Positions 32,962-42,341 of a DNA stretch of 64,000 nt are shown in pieces. The stretch is taken from NCBI GenBank assembly GCA_964370185.1, contig CAYJIJ010000001.1, positions 1-64,000 on the forward strand, read 5' to 3'. The notes beneath the pieces are model-generated. The model had not been told where the DNA came from and did not search any database. It worked only from the letters and a program-made list of their open reading frames with translations. This DNA is from CAYJEQ01 sp964370185 (GTDB lineage: Bacteria > Bacillota > Clostridia > Oscillospirales > Ruminococcaceae). Positions within the stretch are counted from its first letter, which is position 1. Every line of letters starts with the position of its first letter. The translations under genes and the position numbers were made by a program.

Positions 32962-34323
32962 TTATTTTTTCATACCATCATATACTATATGCAAAAATTC
33001 TTCAAGTCGCATACCCCTGCTCGCTTTCACCCACACAACATCGTCGGGCTTTATTATTTCAAGCAGTTTCTTTGCCATATCCTCTTTACTTATAAAATGA
33101 TGAGCATTTATCTCAGCGTTTTTAGCCGCCCCATATGTATGCCTACTCTCTTCACCATAAGTGAGGAGTATATCCACATTATTTTCTGCGGCGAGCACTC
33201 CGCTTTTTATATGTGCTTCTTTGCTGTATTCGCCAAGCTCTAAAATATCGCCTAACACAGCTATTTTCCTACCCTTGGTGGGATATGTGCTCAGTGTTTT
33301 TAGTGCGGCGGACACTGAGTCGGGGCTTGAGTTGTAACAGTCCTCAAAGAATATTATCCCATTTTTCATTGACATTTTTTGTCGCATTCCGCTGGGACTG
33401 TAATTTTCAAGTGCCTTTGCCGCATCTGCAGGAGAAACGCCAAGCTCCATACCCACTGCGATTGCCGAAAGGGCGTTATTTACATTGTGCGTCCCCACCG
33501 TTGGTATGCATACTGGGATTTTTTCGCCATGCGCCTCCATTGTGAATGAGGTACTCTCACTCCCCTGCACTATATCGAATGCACGGAGGGTGTTTTTGGC
33601 ATTTTCTATCCCATATAAAATTATTTTATGTTCATCACTTTTTACATTCCTTAGTAAGTCGTCATCACCATTTAATATGAGTGGTGCATTTTTCCCCATC
33701 CCACTCACTATTTCCATTTTTGCCTTTAGTATATTCTCCCTGCTTCCGAGATGTTCTAAATGGGAGACCCCTATATTGGTAATCACTCCAATGTCGGGCT
33801 TAATCGGCAGGGATAACTCCTCTATTTCGCCCAGTGCACACATCCCCATTTCAAGGACTAATACCTCGGCATTGTCGGGACTGCTAAAGACTGTTTTAGG
33901 CATCCCTACTTCATTATTTTCATTGTTCAGTGATTTATGGGTGATGTATTTTGCCTCTGCCACGCAGGAAATAAAATCCTTCGTGGTGGTTTTGCCCACA
34001 CTCCCCGTAACTGCCACAACTTTTACATTCTTCAGCGAGCGGTAGTAAGCCGAAAGTGCTATATAAGCCTTTCCAGTGTCGTTTACTTTTACAGTGGGTA
34101 TCTCACATTTTACATCCTTGTGGATAAGTACTGCCGACGCACCTTTTTCCATCGCTTGCCCTATATAGTCGTGCCCATCAAAATTTTCTCCATCGAGCGC
34201 CACAAAGAGCGACCCTTTAAGAATTGTTCTTGTATCGGTGCTTACCGAGCTTATTTCTATATCATTTTCACCGCTGTAAATTCCACCTATGCTTTCAGCA
34301 GCTTCTTTCAAGCTAAATTTCAT
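32962..34323 (-). CDS. murF: UDP-N-acetylmuramoyl-tripeptide--D-alanyl-D-alanine ligase
   Basis: ATP-dependent ligase adding D-Ala-D-Ala to the UDP-MurNAc tripeptide. An N-terminal substrate domain (FVALDGENFDGHDYI) is followed by the Mur ligase P-loop AVTGSVGKTTTKDFI, then NNEVGMPKT, NGDDD and the C-terminal DCYNSSPDSVSAAL. About 453 residues from the ATG at 34323, which has AGGGGG upstream; the frame extends further but without a ribosome site. It is 34 bases after murE. Confidence 0.96.
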   Translation of the reverse strand: MKFSLKEAAESIGGIYSGENDIEISSVSTDTRTILKGSLFVALDGENFDGHDYIGQAMEKGASAVLIHKDVKCEIPTVKVNDTGKAYIALSAYYRSLKNVKVVAVTGSVGKTTTKDFISCVAEAKYITHKSLNNENNEVGMPKTVFSSPDNAEVLVLEMGMCALGEIEELSLPIKPDIGVITNIGVSHLEHLGSRENILKAKMEIVSGMGKNAPLILNGDDDLLRNVKSDEHKIILYGIENAKNTLRAFDIVQGSESTSFTMEAHGEKIPVCIPTVGTHNVNNALSAIAVGMELGVSPADAAKALENYSPSGMRQKMSMKNGIIFFEDCYNSSPDSVSAALKTLSTYPTKGRKIAVLGDILELGEYSKEAHIKSGVLAAENNVDILLTYGEESRHTYGAAKNAEINAHHFISKEDMAKKLLEIIKPDDVVWVKASRGMRLEEFLHIVYDGMKK

Positions 34324-34357
34324 AGCACGCCCCCTATCCGCATTGCAGTAGAAAATC

Positions 34358-35794
34358 TTATCTTTTCTGCTCTGCAATAAAACTTCTCACTATCTCTCTT
34401 TCGTCGAAATAATGAGTTGCATCATTTAGCACTTGGTAATCCTCATGCCCTTTGCCTGCAAGTATTAGTATATCATTTTCTCCTGTCTTTTCCAATGCCC
34501 ATTTTATTGCCAAATATCTATTATCAATAACTTTATATCGTTTGTTCTTTGGAGAAAAGCCTAAAGTTATATCTTCCACTATTTGTTTCTGCGGCTCACC
34601 TCTTGGATTATCCTCGGCAATCACCATATAATCACTGTATTTTTCCGCCGCTTCACCCATGTATTTACGCTTACTTCTGTCCCTCTCTCCAGGACACCCA
34701 AAGACAAGCACTATTTTTCCCTCTGCAAATTCTCTAACCGTGGTGAGTAGCTTTTCAAGTGAATCCGGCGAATGGGCATAGTCCCTGATTACGGTAAATT
34801 CACCACTGTGTATTACCTCGGTTCTCCCCCTCACTCCGCCGCAGGCTTTGAGCCCCTCGGATATCTTTTGAGGCTCAAATCCAAGTGCTAAAGCACAGCT
34901 TGCAGCTGCCATAGCATTTTGCACTGAAAAGCCCCCTGGCATATTTATTGTCATTCTAAATATAATACCCTCGCCCACAAAGGCAAATTTGCTGTATGCG
35001 GGGTATCCTTTTACATCTTTCGCCACAAAATCTGCTTCGATGTTCTCTTTTGAGTAGCTATAAATTTTACAAGGCACTTCTTTGCAGAGCCTTTCCCCGT
35101 AACTGTCGTCCAAATTTATTATCCCCATTTGTGAGATGTCAAAAAGCTTCTTTTTTGCCCCGTAATAGCTTTCCATGTCGTGATGATAGTCGAGATGATC
35201 CTGACTTAAATTTGTATAAACCCCTGCCTCGAATGTAATTCCCTCTAATCGGTGTTGGTCGAGCGCATGTGAGGAAACTTCCATTATAACATATTCACAT
35301 TCATTTTTTAGCATAGAGGAAAGCATTCCATGCAGATAGAATGGGTCGGGGGTTGTATGCCTTGCTGGCAGTACTACTTCCCCTATTTCATTGTGTATCG
35401 TTCCGATTAATCCCACTTTTTTGCCACAGTGCTCAAGTATGGATTTTATTAGATATGTGCAGGTGGTTTTGCCATTTGTCCCCGTAATGCCTATCATCTT
35501 AAGCTTGCTTGCAGGATTGCCAAAATAATTGCCACAGATGCCGCCATATGCTTTGCGACTGTCGGCGATTATAATTTGGTTTTCAAGCCCTAAGTCCCTC
35601 TCGGTTACCACTGCCGCCGCACCTTGCTCAACTGCTTTTTGGGCATAGTCGTGTCCGTCACTTTTAACACCTTTTATGCAGACAAACACACTACCTTTTT
35701 CCACAAGCCTTGAATCGGATGTAACTCCTTTTATCTCTATGTCACATAGCTTAGTGTCATATTCATAGCCAAACATTAACTTTGAAAGTTTCAT
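34358..35794 (-). CDS. murE: UDP-N-acetylmuramoyl-L-alanyl-D-glutamate--2,6-diaminopimelate ligase
   Basis: Adds the third stem residue. P-loop GITGTNGKTTCTYLI and HTTPDP are present. The specificity motif reads EDNPRGEP; DNPR is the meso-diaminopimelate signature, so the wall is probably mDAP-type. 478 residues. GAGGTGGATGT precedes the ATG. It is separated from the PBP gene by 173 bases that contain a long imperfect hairpin. Confidence 0.96.
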   Translation of the reverse strand: MKLSKLMFGYEYDTKLCDIEIKGVTSDSRLVEKGSVFVCIKGVKSDGHDYAQKAVEQGAAAVVTERDLGLENQIIIADSRKAYGGICGNYFGNPASKLKMIGITGTNGKTTCTYLIKSILEHCGKKVGLIGTIHNEIGEVVLPARHTTPDPFYLHGMLSSMLKNECEYVIMEVSSHALDQHRLEGITFEAGVYTNLSQDHLDYHHDMESYYGAKKKLFDISQMGIINLDDSYGERLCKEVPCKIYSYSKENIEADFVAKDVKGYPAYSKFAFVGEGIIFRMTINMPGGFSVQNAMAAASCALALGFEPQKISEGLKACGGVRGRTEVIHSGEFTVIRDYAHSPDSLEKLLTTVREFAEGKIVLVFGCPGERDRSKRKYMGEAAEKYSDYMVIAEDNPRGEPQKQIVEDITLGFSPKNKRYKVIDNRYLAIKWALEKTGENDILILAGKGHEDYQVLNDATHYFDEREIVRSFIAEQKR

Positions 35795-35889
35795 ACATCC
35801 ACCTCTATATTTTTTAGTCTGAATTTAAGTTAAAACAAAAGAAATTTCTCAAGCTTGCTATAAAGCGGTAATAAATTTGATGCCAGAAT

Positions 35890-35935
35890 ACTTTTATACT
35901 TTTCCCCTTAGACAGTGGGAAAAAGCATAAAAGTG
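35890..35935 (-). other. Long imperfect hairpin between the PBP gene and murE
   Basis: ACTTTTATAC..TTTTCCC pairs with GGGAAAAAG.ATAAAAGT with small bulges around an 8-10 base loop. No T-run follows on the minus strand, so it is more likely an RNA processing or stability element than a terminator. It could uncouple murE expression from the upstream division genes. Confidence 0.4.
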
Positions 35936-35967
35936 AATCTTTAAATAGTTGCTACTAAAATGCTATT

Positions 35968-38217
35968 TTATCCCTCTAAATTAATATCAATAAAGTTTAC
36001 TTCAATTACAGTTCCTTCTTCAACCACTGTGCCCGCAGGAATACTTTGTGTCTCCGCAACGCATCCCGATATATCTATATCCGCTCCACTGAGCTTAATA
36101 TTGAGCCCAGCATTGAGTAGCGTCCTATTTGCCTCCTGCCCAGACATCCCTATTACATCCGGTACCGTAATCTGCCTTATTTCTGGTATGCTGTTGGTAT
36201 ATACTATTACAGTTCCCTCAATTGGTATAGGTGTACCGCTTGCAGGCACCTGCTCGGTAACTGTTGTTCCTGAGCCGATTACTCTAATTTGAAGTCCTCT
36301 TGAAGATATACTTGTTTGCGCTTCACTGAGTGAGCTTCCTATTAAGTATGGCACTGCAACTTCCATTGATGTTATATCTTCCTCGGTGTAATTTGGCTCT
36401 ATGCCCATATATGGAAGCAGGTCGGAGAATATCCCACCTACAACAGGGGCAGCTATTACAGAGCCATAAATGTTTTCCATAGTAGGCTCATCAAGCAGTA
36501 CAAGCACTAAAAACTGCGGGTCTTCCATCGGTGCAAATCCTGAAAACGAGGATACCCAGCTCACTGTTTGCCCATCCACACGCTCATCCGATTTTTCGGA
36601 TGTACCAGTCTTACCACCTATTCTATATCCAGGCATGTATATGCTCCTACCAGAGCCTGCCACTTGGTCGGATACTACGCCTTCAACCATGTCTCGCATT
36701 ACTTGTGAAGTTTCCTCCGATATAACCTGTCTTTTAACCGTTGGCTCCGTGGAGGATATTATATTTCCGTTGCTGTCGGTAATTTCGCTCACTACATACG
36801 GCTCCATTAGATAGCCACCATTTACCGTTGCACAAAGTGCGCTTGCAAGCTGTATTGGGGTAACTTTAAAGGTTTGCCCAAAGCTACTTGTCGCAAGCTC
36901 TGAACCCGGTATTTTCGACAGTGCTTCCACATCGTGATAAAGGCCCTCATTTAACGCTTCACCTGGCATATCTATGCCTGTAACTTCGGTAAATCCGAAT
37001 GCGTCGAAATAATTATAGAATTCCTCTGCACCAAGGCGTTCTACCACCTGCATAAATGTGGGGTTGCAGGAGAATTTTATCCCCTCAAAGAAATTTATAC
37101 TGCCATGCCCCGAGGTTTTCCAACATCCAATTCTATACGGCCCTACCACATGATATCCTGGGCAACTAAATGTTTCTACATAAGGTTCGATTGTTTGGGC
37201 ATCGAGTGCCGCCGCCGCTGTGATAAGCTTAAATACCGAGCCCGGCTCATATGGGTCACTTATCGCTTTATTTCTCCACTGGTCGTACTGTGCTTGCACA
37301 AGTGCTTCGCTGTACTCCTCACTCTCGGGGTCGAGCAGTGAGAGCTTTAGCAATGCATCTTCGTCATGTATCGCTCTTGGTTCGTTTGGGTCGAAGTCGT
37401 TTTCTGTTGCCATTGCCAAAATCGCCCCTGTTTTAACATCCATAACAATGGCGACTGCACGCTCCTCGACATTATGCTCTTTTACTGCGCTTTCAAGTTG
37501 TCGTTCAACGAAATGTTGGATATTTTGATCTATTGTAAGCACTAAATTATTGCCGTCTTCAGCATTATATACCTCTTGGTAACTGTACGGCATATATGTG
37601 CCCACCGCATTTTTAGCGGAGACCACCATGCCGGGGGTTCCGCTGAGCTCGTCGTTGTAATAGGCTTCAAGCCCATATGCGCCGCTGTCTTCCGCTCCCA
37701 TAAATCCTAAGACGGTGGACGCTAAAGAGCCGTATTTATAGTATCTTTTGCTGTCCTCCTCTAAAAATACACTGCGCACACCATTTTCCGCTATAAATTT
37801 ATTTACCTCGTCGGCAATATCTTTTTCCGCACCTTCTCGGAGTCTGGTATAATAGCTTCCCGTCTGAGAGGCTTTATCCCTTATGTACTCTTCGTCCCTG
37901 TCTATGAGGGGGCCTATTGTGTCTATTATTAGTTTAAGCTCTGCTTCGTCCTTTACCTCAGCAGGCGATAGACATACATTCCAAACAGTGGCACTCTGAG
38001 CAAGTACATTCATATTTGCATCATATATCGAGCCCCTCTGCGCTGTTATCGACACAGAGCGCATTTGATTATCGAGCGCCCTTGCCTGATACATTTCGCC
38101 CTGTACAATCTGTATGTAATAGAGTCTGCCTATTAAAGCACTAAATACAATGAAAGCAATAAAAAACATTAGTATCCTTATTCGCTTTTTAGTAATTTTA
38201 TTTATTGATTTAGCCAT
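35968..38217 (-). CDS. Class B penicillin-binding protein with two PASTA domains (FtsI/SpoVD type)
   Basis: 749 residues. One N-terminal membrane helix (ILMFFIAFIVFSALIGRLYY) is followed by the PBP dimer domain beginning RGSIYDANMNVLAQS. The transpeptidase has SVFK near residue 328 (catalytic Ser), SCN near 382 and KTG near 535. Two PASTA repeats close the protein (about 622-685 and 690-749). It crosslinks septal or spore-cortex peptidoglycan with the SEDS partner. Only one such gene is present, where Bacillus has pbpB and spoVD in tandem, so it may serve both roles. The start follows GGGAGAA. Confidence 0.93.
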   Translation of the reverse strand: MAKSINKITKKRIRILMFFIAFIVFSALIGRLYYIQIVQGEMYQARALDNQMRSVSITAQRGSIYDANMNVLAQSATVWNVCLSPAEVKDEAELKLIIDTIGPLIDRDEEYIRDKASQTGSYYTRLREGAEKDIADEVNKFIAENGVRSVFLEEDSKRYYKYGSLASTVLGFMGAEDSGAYGLEAYYNDELSGTPGMVVSAKNAVGTYMPYSYQEVYNAEDGNNLVLTIDQNIQHFVERQLESAVKEHNVEERAVAIVMDVKTGAILAMATENDFDPNEPRAIHDEDALLKLSLLDPESEEYSEALVQAQYDQWRNKAISDPYEPGSVFKLITAAAALDAQTIEPYVETFSCPGYHVVGPYRIGCWKTSGHGSINFFEGIKFSCNPTFMQVVERLGAEEFYNYFDAFGFTEVTGIDMPGEALNEGLYHDVEALSKIPGSELATSSFGQTFKVTPIQLASALCATVNGGYLMEPYVVSEITDSNGNIISSTEPTVKRQVISEETSQVMRDMVEGVVSDQVAGSGRSIYMPGYRIGGKTGTSEKSDERVDGQTVSWVSSFSGFAPMEDPQFLVLVLLDEPTMENIYGSVIAAPVVGGIFSDLLPYMGIEPNYTEEDITSMEVAVPYLIGSSLSEAQTSISSRGLQIRVIGSGTTVTEQVPASGTPIPIEGTVIVYTNSIPEIRQITVPDVIGMSGQEANRTLLNAGLNIKLSGADIDISGCVAETQSIPAGTVVEEGTVIEVNFIDINLEG

Positions 38218-38374
38218 AGTTTTTCTCCCTATTTTCCGAATATTGGCACTAATCTTGCTCGCAGCGAGCTATTTTTGTTTTCTCTAAAAAGTATTCACAA
38301 ATAAATCAAGAGCTAAGAAAATCATCTTAACTCTTAATAGTATATTTATCACTTTCGCATTAATATTACTTTTT

Positions 38375-38845
38375 TCATGAGAATAATTTTCCTAAAATAG
38401 TAGATATTATATTGCCCGATTTCTCAGGCGCTTTTGCTACTTCTATTTCGTCGGTCGGTGTCATATTAATATACTCAATCTGGTATGATTCTATGCTGTC
38501 CATTCCAAGGCTATCCCTCGCAAAGCTTTCCACTTCTCTTATCGACATGCTTTGCTCTATATCGGTGCGCATCTTCTCATTTTGAGCCACAAGCTCTCCA
38601 TAAATTTCATTTTGGTTTGAAACTTCTATTCCAACTTCGTTTATAAGTGCATTTGTGTATAGTATCATCGCAATTATGGAGAATATTACCGCACAAGCGA
38701 TAATGTAGCTTGCCGCAGTGGAAACTGCCACTGTTGGGTTGCCCATATTCTTTTTTTCAACTACATGCAGTTTTGGCTTTACAACCTCGGGGCGTTTTGT
38801 TTCAAACTGTGATAGGTCATAGGCTAAATTCCTATTACTGGTCAT
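38375..38845 (-). CDS. ftsL: FtsL-like septum protein
   Basis: 156 residues: a cytoplasmic basic N-terminus of about 45 residues, one membrane helix (YIIACAVIFSIIAMILYT), then a heptad-rich helix (LINEVGIEVSNQNEIYGELVAQNEKM) and an acidic tail. Size, topology and location between rsmH and the class B PBP fit FtsL, which is poorly conserved in sequence. AGGAGAG precedes the ATG. The call rests on context more than on sequence. Confidence 0.8.
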   Translation of the reverse strand: MTSNRNLAYDLSQFETKRPEVVKPKLHVVEKKNMGNPTVAVSTAASYIIACAVIFSIIAMILYTNALINEVGIEVSNQNEIYGELVAQNEKMRTDIEQSMSIREVESFARDSLGMDSIESYQIEYINMTPTDEIEVAKAPEKSGNIISTILGKLFS

Positions 38846-38872
38846 TTCTTCACTCTCCTATTTTATGCACTT

Positions 38873-39799
38873 TTAAAGTTTTTCACATACTCTAAGTTTT
38901 GCGCTCTTACTTCTTTTATTTACTGCAAGCTCTTCTTCGCTTGCTTCTATCGGCTTTTTATTAATCAGTTTTGCCTTTGGCTTATTGCCACATACACAAA
39001 TCGGAAAATCCGGTGGACAGATGCATCCTTTGTTTAGTGCAACAAATTTTTGTTTCACCATTCTGTCTTCAAGTGAATGGAATGTGATAATTGCCATTCT
39101 CCCACCGACATTTAGCTTCTGGAATGCGGTATCAAGGCAGAGTGATAAGCTTTCGAGTTCACTATTTACCGCTATTCTCACCGCTTGGAATATTCTCTTT
39201 GCAGGATGCCCTCCCTCACGCCTTGCAGCTGCTGGGATGGACATTCTTATTATGTCCACAAGTTCAAGAGTGGTTTCTATTGGTTTTTCACTGCGTTTTT
39301 TGATTATGTTTGAAGCTATTTGGAGTGAGAATTTTTCTTCTCCAAATTCTCTGAAAATCCTAACTAAGTCCTTCTTTTCATAGCCGTTAATTATATCGGC
39401 TGCGCTTAATCCTTTTTTGCTCATTCTCATGTCGAGTGGTGCGTCGTGGTTGTAGGAAAATCCTCTTTCGGGTGTGTCGAGTTGATATGAGGAAACTCCT
39501 AAATCAAGAAGTATTCCGTCCACTTTATCTATCCCCATATCGCTTAGCACATTTGCCATTTCGGAAAAATCGCTTTCCACCACTGTTGCATTTGGGTATT
39601 TAGAAAGTCTTTCTCTTGCTTTTCCCACTGCAACGGGGTCTTTATCAAATGCTATAAGCCTACCACTTGTGAGTCTTTTCGCTATTTCCGATGAATGCCC
39701 TGCACCTCCTGCGGTGCCATCGACATATATCCCATCAGCCTTTATATTTAGCCCGTCCATGCATTCAGCGAGGAGAACCGATATATGATTAAATTCCAT
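38873..39799 (-). CDS. rsmH: 16S rRNA (cytosine1402-N4)-methyltransferase
   Basis: SAM-dependent methylation of C1402 in the ribosomal P site. FNHISVLLAECMDGL start, SAM loop DGTAGGAGHSSEI near residue 30, LDLGVSSYQLD and DAPLDMRM, then RIFQAVRIAVNSEL and ITFHSLEDRMVK. 308 residues is standard. A GAGGGG ribosome site precedes the ATG. It lies between mraZ and ftsL, as in almost all dcw clusters. Confidence 0.97.
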   Translation of the reverse strand: MEFNHISVLLAECMDGLNIKADGIYVDGTAGGAGHSSEIAKRLTSGRLIAFDKDPVAVGKARERLSKYPNATVVESDFSEMANVLSDMGIDKVDGILLDLGVSSYQLDTPERGFSYNHDAPLDMRMSKKGLSAADIINGYEKKDLVRIFREFGEEKFSLQIASNIIKKRSEKPIETTLELVDIIRMSIPAAARREGGHPAKRIFQAVRIAVNSELESLSLCLDTAFQKLNVGGRMAIITFHSLEDRMVKQKFVALNKGCICPPDFPICVCGNKPKAKLINKKPIEASEEELAVNKRSKSAKLRVCEKL

Positions 39800-39884
39800 T
39801 TTGTCCCCTCCATCATGTTAAAATTATAATTATCGGGCTCATTATCTTTTTATACTTACTACCATCTGTTTATTATGAGTAGAG

Positions 39885-40304
39885 TTAAAACCCTAATTCG
39901 TCCATTACATCCGCTATCATATCGGAAGTGAGCTCTTCGCTACTTCTTAGATAAGCGTCAGTTGCCCATATTTCTGCTCTTACGGATACGCCGACAATTG
40001 TTATATCTTTTTCTAAATTTGCATGTTTTCTTAAGTTTGCAGGAATTATTATTCTGCCCTGCTTGTCCGCTTCTACTTCGGTAGCACCTGCAAAGAAAAA
40101 TCTCTGTATTCCTTTTGACTTGCTCATGGGCAGTTCGCGTATTTTATTTTCGAGCACTTTCCATTCGCCGAGTGAATATACGAAAAGGCAGTTATCAAGT
40201 CCCTTAGTTATAATAAAGCGTTCTCCAAGCTCTTCTCGGAGTTTCGAAGGAAAGTTTACACGCCCCTTGCTATCGAGCGAAGGACTATATTCACCTATTA
40301 GCAC
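39885..40304 (-). CDS. mraZ: Transcriptional regulator MraZ
   Basis: 139 residues with two SpoVT/AbrB-like repeats: GEYSPSLDSKGRVNFPSKLRE and GATEVEADKQGRIIIPANLRK, the DxKGR and PxxLR signatures. MraZ forms a ring that binds short direct repeats at its own promoter and represses the dcw operon. The start is GTG, 7 bases after AGGTAGGTG. Four GTGG repeats lie just upstream, the expected operator. Confidence 0.96.
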   Translation of the reverse strand: MLIGEYSPSLDSKGRVNFPSKLREELGERFIITKGLDNCLFVYSLGEWKVLENKIRELPMSKSKGIQRFFFAGATEVEADKQGRIIIPANLRKHANLEKDITIVGVSVRAEIWATDAYLRSSEELTSDMIADVMDELGF

Positions 40305-40322
40305 GGCATGTCACCTACCTTT

Positions 40323-40360
40323 CACCACTTTTTATCCACCAATCACCACAATTCACCACT
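40323..40360 (-). promoter_or_regulatory. MraZ operator (four GTGG direct repeats)
   Basis: On the minus strand GTGG occurs four times, with plus-strand positions 40356, 40346, 40336 and 40325, so steps of 10, 10 and 11 bases. Near-helical spacing of GTGG/TGGG repeats ahead of mraZ is the known MraZ-binding pattern. The array lies between the -10 and the mraZ ribosome site, so binding would block transcription. Confidence 0.8.
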
Positions 40361-40372
40361 AATATAGATTAA

Positions 40373-40400
40373 TTATACTTTTTTTGCTAATTAAATGCAA
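40373..40400 (-). promoter_or_regulatory. Promoter of the dcw cluster (mraZ)
   Basis: On the minus strand TATAAT (40378-40373) with a weak ATTGCA about 16 bases upstream. Transcription would begin inside the GTGG array. A weak -35 agrees with a regulated promoter. Confidence 0.5.
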
Positions 40401-40628
40401 TAGATTTTAGGATTTGTTACCGCCTTTTCGTTTACAATTTAGTGACAAAACGCTCATTTTAGTTACGGATGTTGTAATTTTTGTTGCTTTCTGTCAAAAG
40501 AACATATTTTCTTTATAAAAATAAATGGATTTCTGTTCATAAATTGTGCATTTTGCTGATAATTCGATATTGTCAAGTTTTGGCAGTTCTTGCGAGTGGG
40601 GGTGAAAGCATATTTATAATCAATAAAA

Positions 40629-40677
40629 ATTAGGGCTAAATCTTCCACCTAAAGGTAGAAAATTCAGCCCTAAAATT
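40629..40677 (-). terminator. Terminator of the ammonia-lyase-like gene
   Basis: On the minus strand TTAGGGCT ... AGCCCTAA with inner CTACC/GGTGG pairing forms a long stem with a 4-base loop, followed by TTTTTA. It starts 14 bases past the stop. The rest of 40401-40628 is AT-rich with no credible gene. Confidence 0.8.
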
Positions 40678-40690
40678 ATTAATTATTCAG

Positions 40691-42250
40691 TTAGAAGGAA
40701 AGCTCACCAATCTCATTTTCAATAAGCTCGATAAATGTTTCGTCAAAAACAAGCTCTTTTAAGTATTCGATATCATCGTAGAGGAATCTATCCTCATCCA
40801 CAAATGGCACTTTCTCCCTGATAAATGCACTTAGCTTTCCAAGTGTAGGAGATGGTTTGAGCGGTTTTAAAAAGTCCATCGCTTGAAGTGCAGTGAATAT
40901 CTGTATCGCAACTAAGTATTGTAGCTTACCAACGCTGTCTATCGCCTTTTTAGAAGCAAAATATGCGAGCGACACAGGATCTTCTTGATTTGCACAGGTG
41001 GAGATGCTATCTATCGTGGAGGGATGTGCCAAAACTTTAATTTCGCCCACAAGCCCTGCCGCTGTGTACTGTGGAATCATAAATCCATTGTTTAGCCCTG
41101 GATTTGACACTAAAAATGCTGGCAGTCCGTCATTTAGATTGCGGTTTACCATTCTGTCGATCAGTCTTTCAACCAGATTTGCCACAATTGCCGAGGACAT
41201 TGAAATCATATCCGCATGCGAGCCAACATAACTGCCGTCGAAATTTCCACACATTAGCGCTGCGCCGTAGTCACCATCTGGGAAAACTTCTGGGTTATCA
41301 CTTGTGGAGTGCATTTCATTTACTATTACTTCATGCGCTTCTTTAATCAGTTTTCTTGCTGCTCCGTGAATATGTGGCATTGCTCGAAGTGCATATGCAT
41401 CCTGCACCTTATTGTCTATATATTTTTCGCTTATTTCGCTACCCTTTAGCATTTTAAGCAGATTTTGGGCGGATAGTTGTTGCTCTTTGTGTGCTTTAGC
41501 ATTGTGTATGCGTGGGTCAAGCGCTTTAATTGTCCCTCTCAGTGCTTCATATGTGAGCGCTCCAGCTATTTCGATATTTTTCATTGTAATTTCTGCATCG
41601 TAAAGAGCTAAGAGTCCAAGTGCTGTTACTGTGATTGTGCCGTTTAGCAGTGAAAGGCCCTCTTTGCACTGGAATGTAACAGGAGTGAGGCCATTTTCTT
41701 TGAGCACCTCAGCCGCATTTACTTTTTTACCGTCTTTATATATTTTACCTTCGCCCATGAACGCCATTGCAAAATGCGCTTCAACGCCTAAATAGCCCAC
41801 CGAACCTTCACCGGGTGCAAATGGGATTAGGTCTTTATTTAGCATATCTTTTATGAGATTAAGGGTTTCAATTCTAATGCCTGCATGGCCTTTGGCACTG
41901 TTTATTATCATCATAAGCATAATTGCCCTAACAGGCTCTCTTTCAAGCGGTTTGCCCACTGCGCAGGCGTGGGAGCGCACAATATTTCTTTGGAGCGCCT
42001 CGGCATCGTCGGGCGAGATTGTGTATCTAACATTTTCTCCAAATCCAGTGGTTACACCGTAGATAATTTTGCCTTCATGCAGGAATTTTTCGATTAAGGC
42101 ACGGCTTTTGTTTATAGTTGCTACCATTTCATCGCTAAAGCTGAGCTTGGCACCATAGCGAACCACTGCCATGAATTCTTCGAGTGAGGGTTTTCCGTCG
42201 GTGAGTATAACCTCTTTAATTTTCTTTGTGTTTTGTGATAGAATTTTCAT
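40691..42250 (-). CDS. HutH/aromatic amino acid ammonia-lyase homologue lacking the MIO-forming Ala-Ser-Gly
   Basis: 519 residues aligning throughout with histidine/phenylalanine ammonia-lyases: YGVTTGFGENV (catalytic Tyr loop), KEGLSLLNGT, VQDAYALRAMPHIHG and the central helical bundle. The cofactor loop, normally GSVGASGDLAPLAH, reads GSVGYLGVEAH, three residues shorter and without Ala-Ser-Gly, so the electrophilic MIO group cannot form as in classic lyases. It may be a lyase or aminomutase of another mechanism, a different C-C or C-N lyase, or a binding protein. GAGGTG precedes the ATG. A sigma-54 promoter controls it, and the activator is the next gene upstream. I do not know its substrate. 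Confidence 0.85.
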   Translation of the reverse strand: MKILSQNTKKIKEVILTDGKPSLEEFMAVVRYGAKLSFSDEMVATINKSRALIEKFLHEGKIIYGVTTGFGENVRYTISPDDAEALQRNIVRSHACAVGKPLEREPVRAIMLMMIINSAKGHAGIRIETLNLIKDMLNKDLIPFAPGEGSVGYLGVEAHFAMAFMGEGKIYKDGKKVNAAEVLKENGLTPVTFQCKEGLSLLNGTITVTALGLLALYDAEITMKNIEIAGALTYEALRGTIKALDPRIHNAKAHKEQQLSAQNLLKMLKGSEISEKYIDNKVQDAYALRAMPHIHGAARKLIKEAHEVIVNEMHSTSDNPEVFPDGDYGAALMCGNFDGSYVGSHADMISMSSAIVANLVERLIDRMVNRNLNDGLPAFLVSNPGLNNGFMIPQYTAAGLVGEIKVLAHPSTIDSISTCANQEDPVSLAYFASKKAIDSVGKLQYLVAIQIFTALQAMDFLKPLKPSPTLGKLSAFIREKVPFVDEDRFLYDDIEYLKELVFDETFIELIENEIGELSF

Positions 42251-42316
42251 TTTACACCTCTAAAATTTATTTTTAATAGTAATACTGTTAAAGTTTTTAA
42301 TCTACTACAAAATATC

Positions 42317-42332
42317 AGCAAATATCATGCCA
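42317..42332 (-). promoter_or_regulatory. Sigma-54 (-24/-12) promoter
   Basis: On the minus strand TGGCATGATATTTGCT matches TGGCAYG-N4-TTGCW at every fixed position, with the -24 GG and -12 GC spaced correctly. The start would be near 42306, 56 bases before the lyase-like gene. The gene upstream encodes a sigma-54 activator with an intact GAFTGS loop. Confidence 0.85.
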
Positions 42333-42341
42333 AAGTTATAG

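Noticed and set aside
40463..40648. Possible 61-residue protein between mraZ and the lyase-like gene
   Set aside because: No ribosome site; it overlaps the lyase terminator and shows no domain-like pattern.
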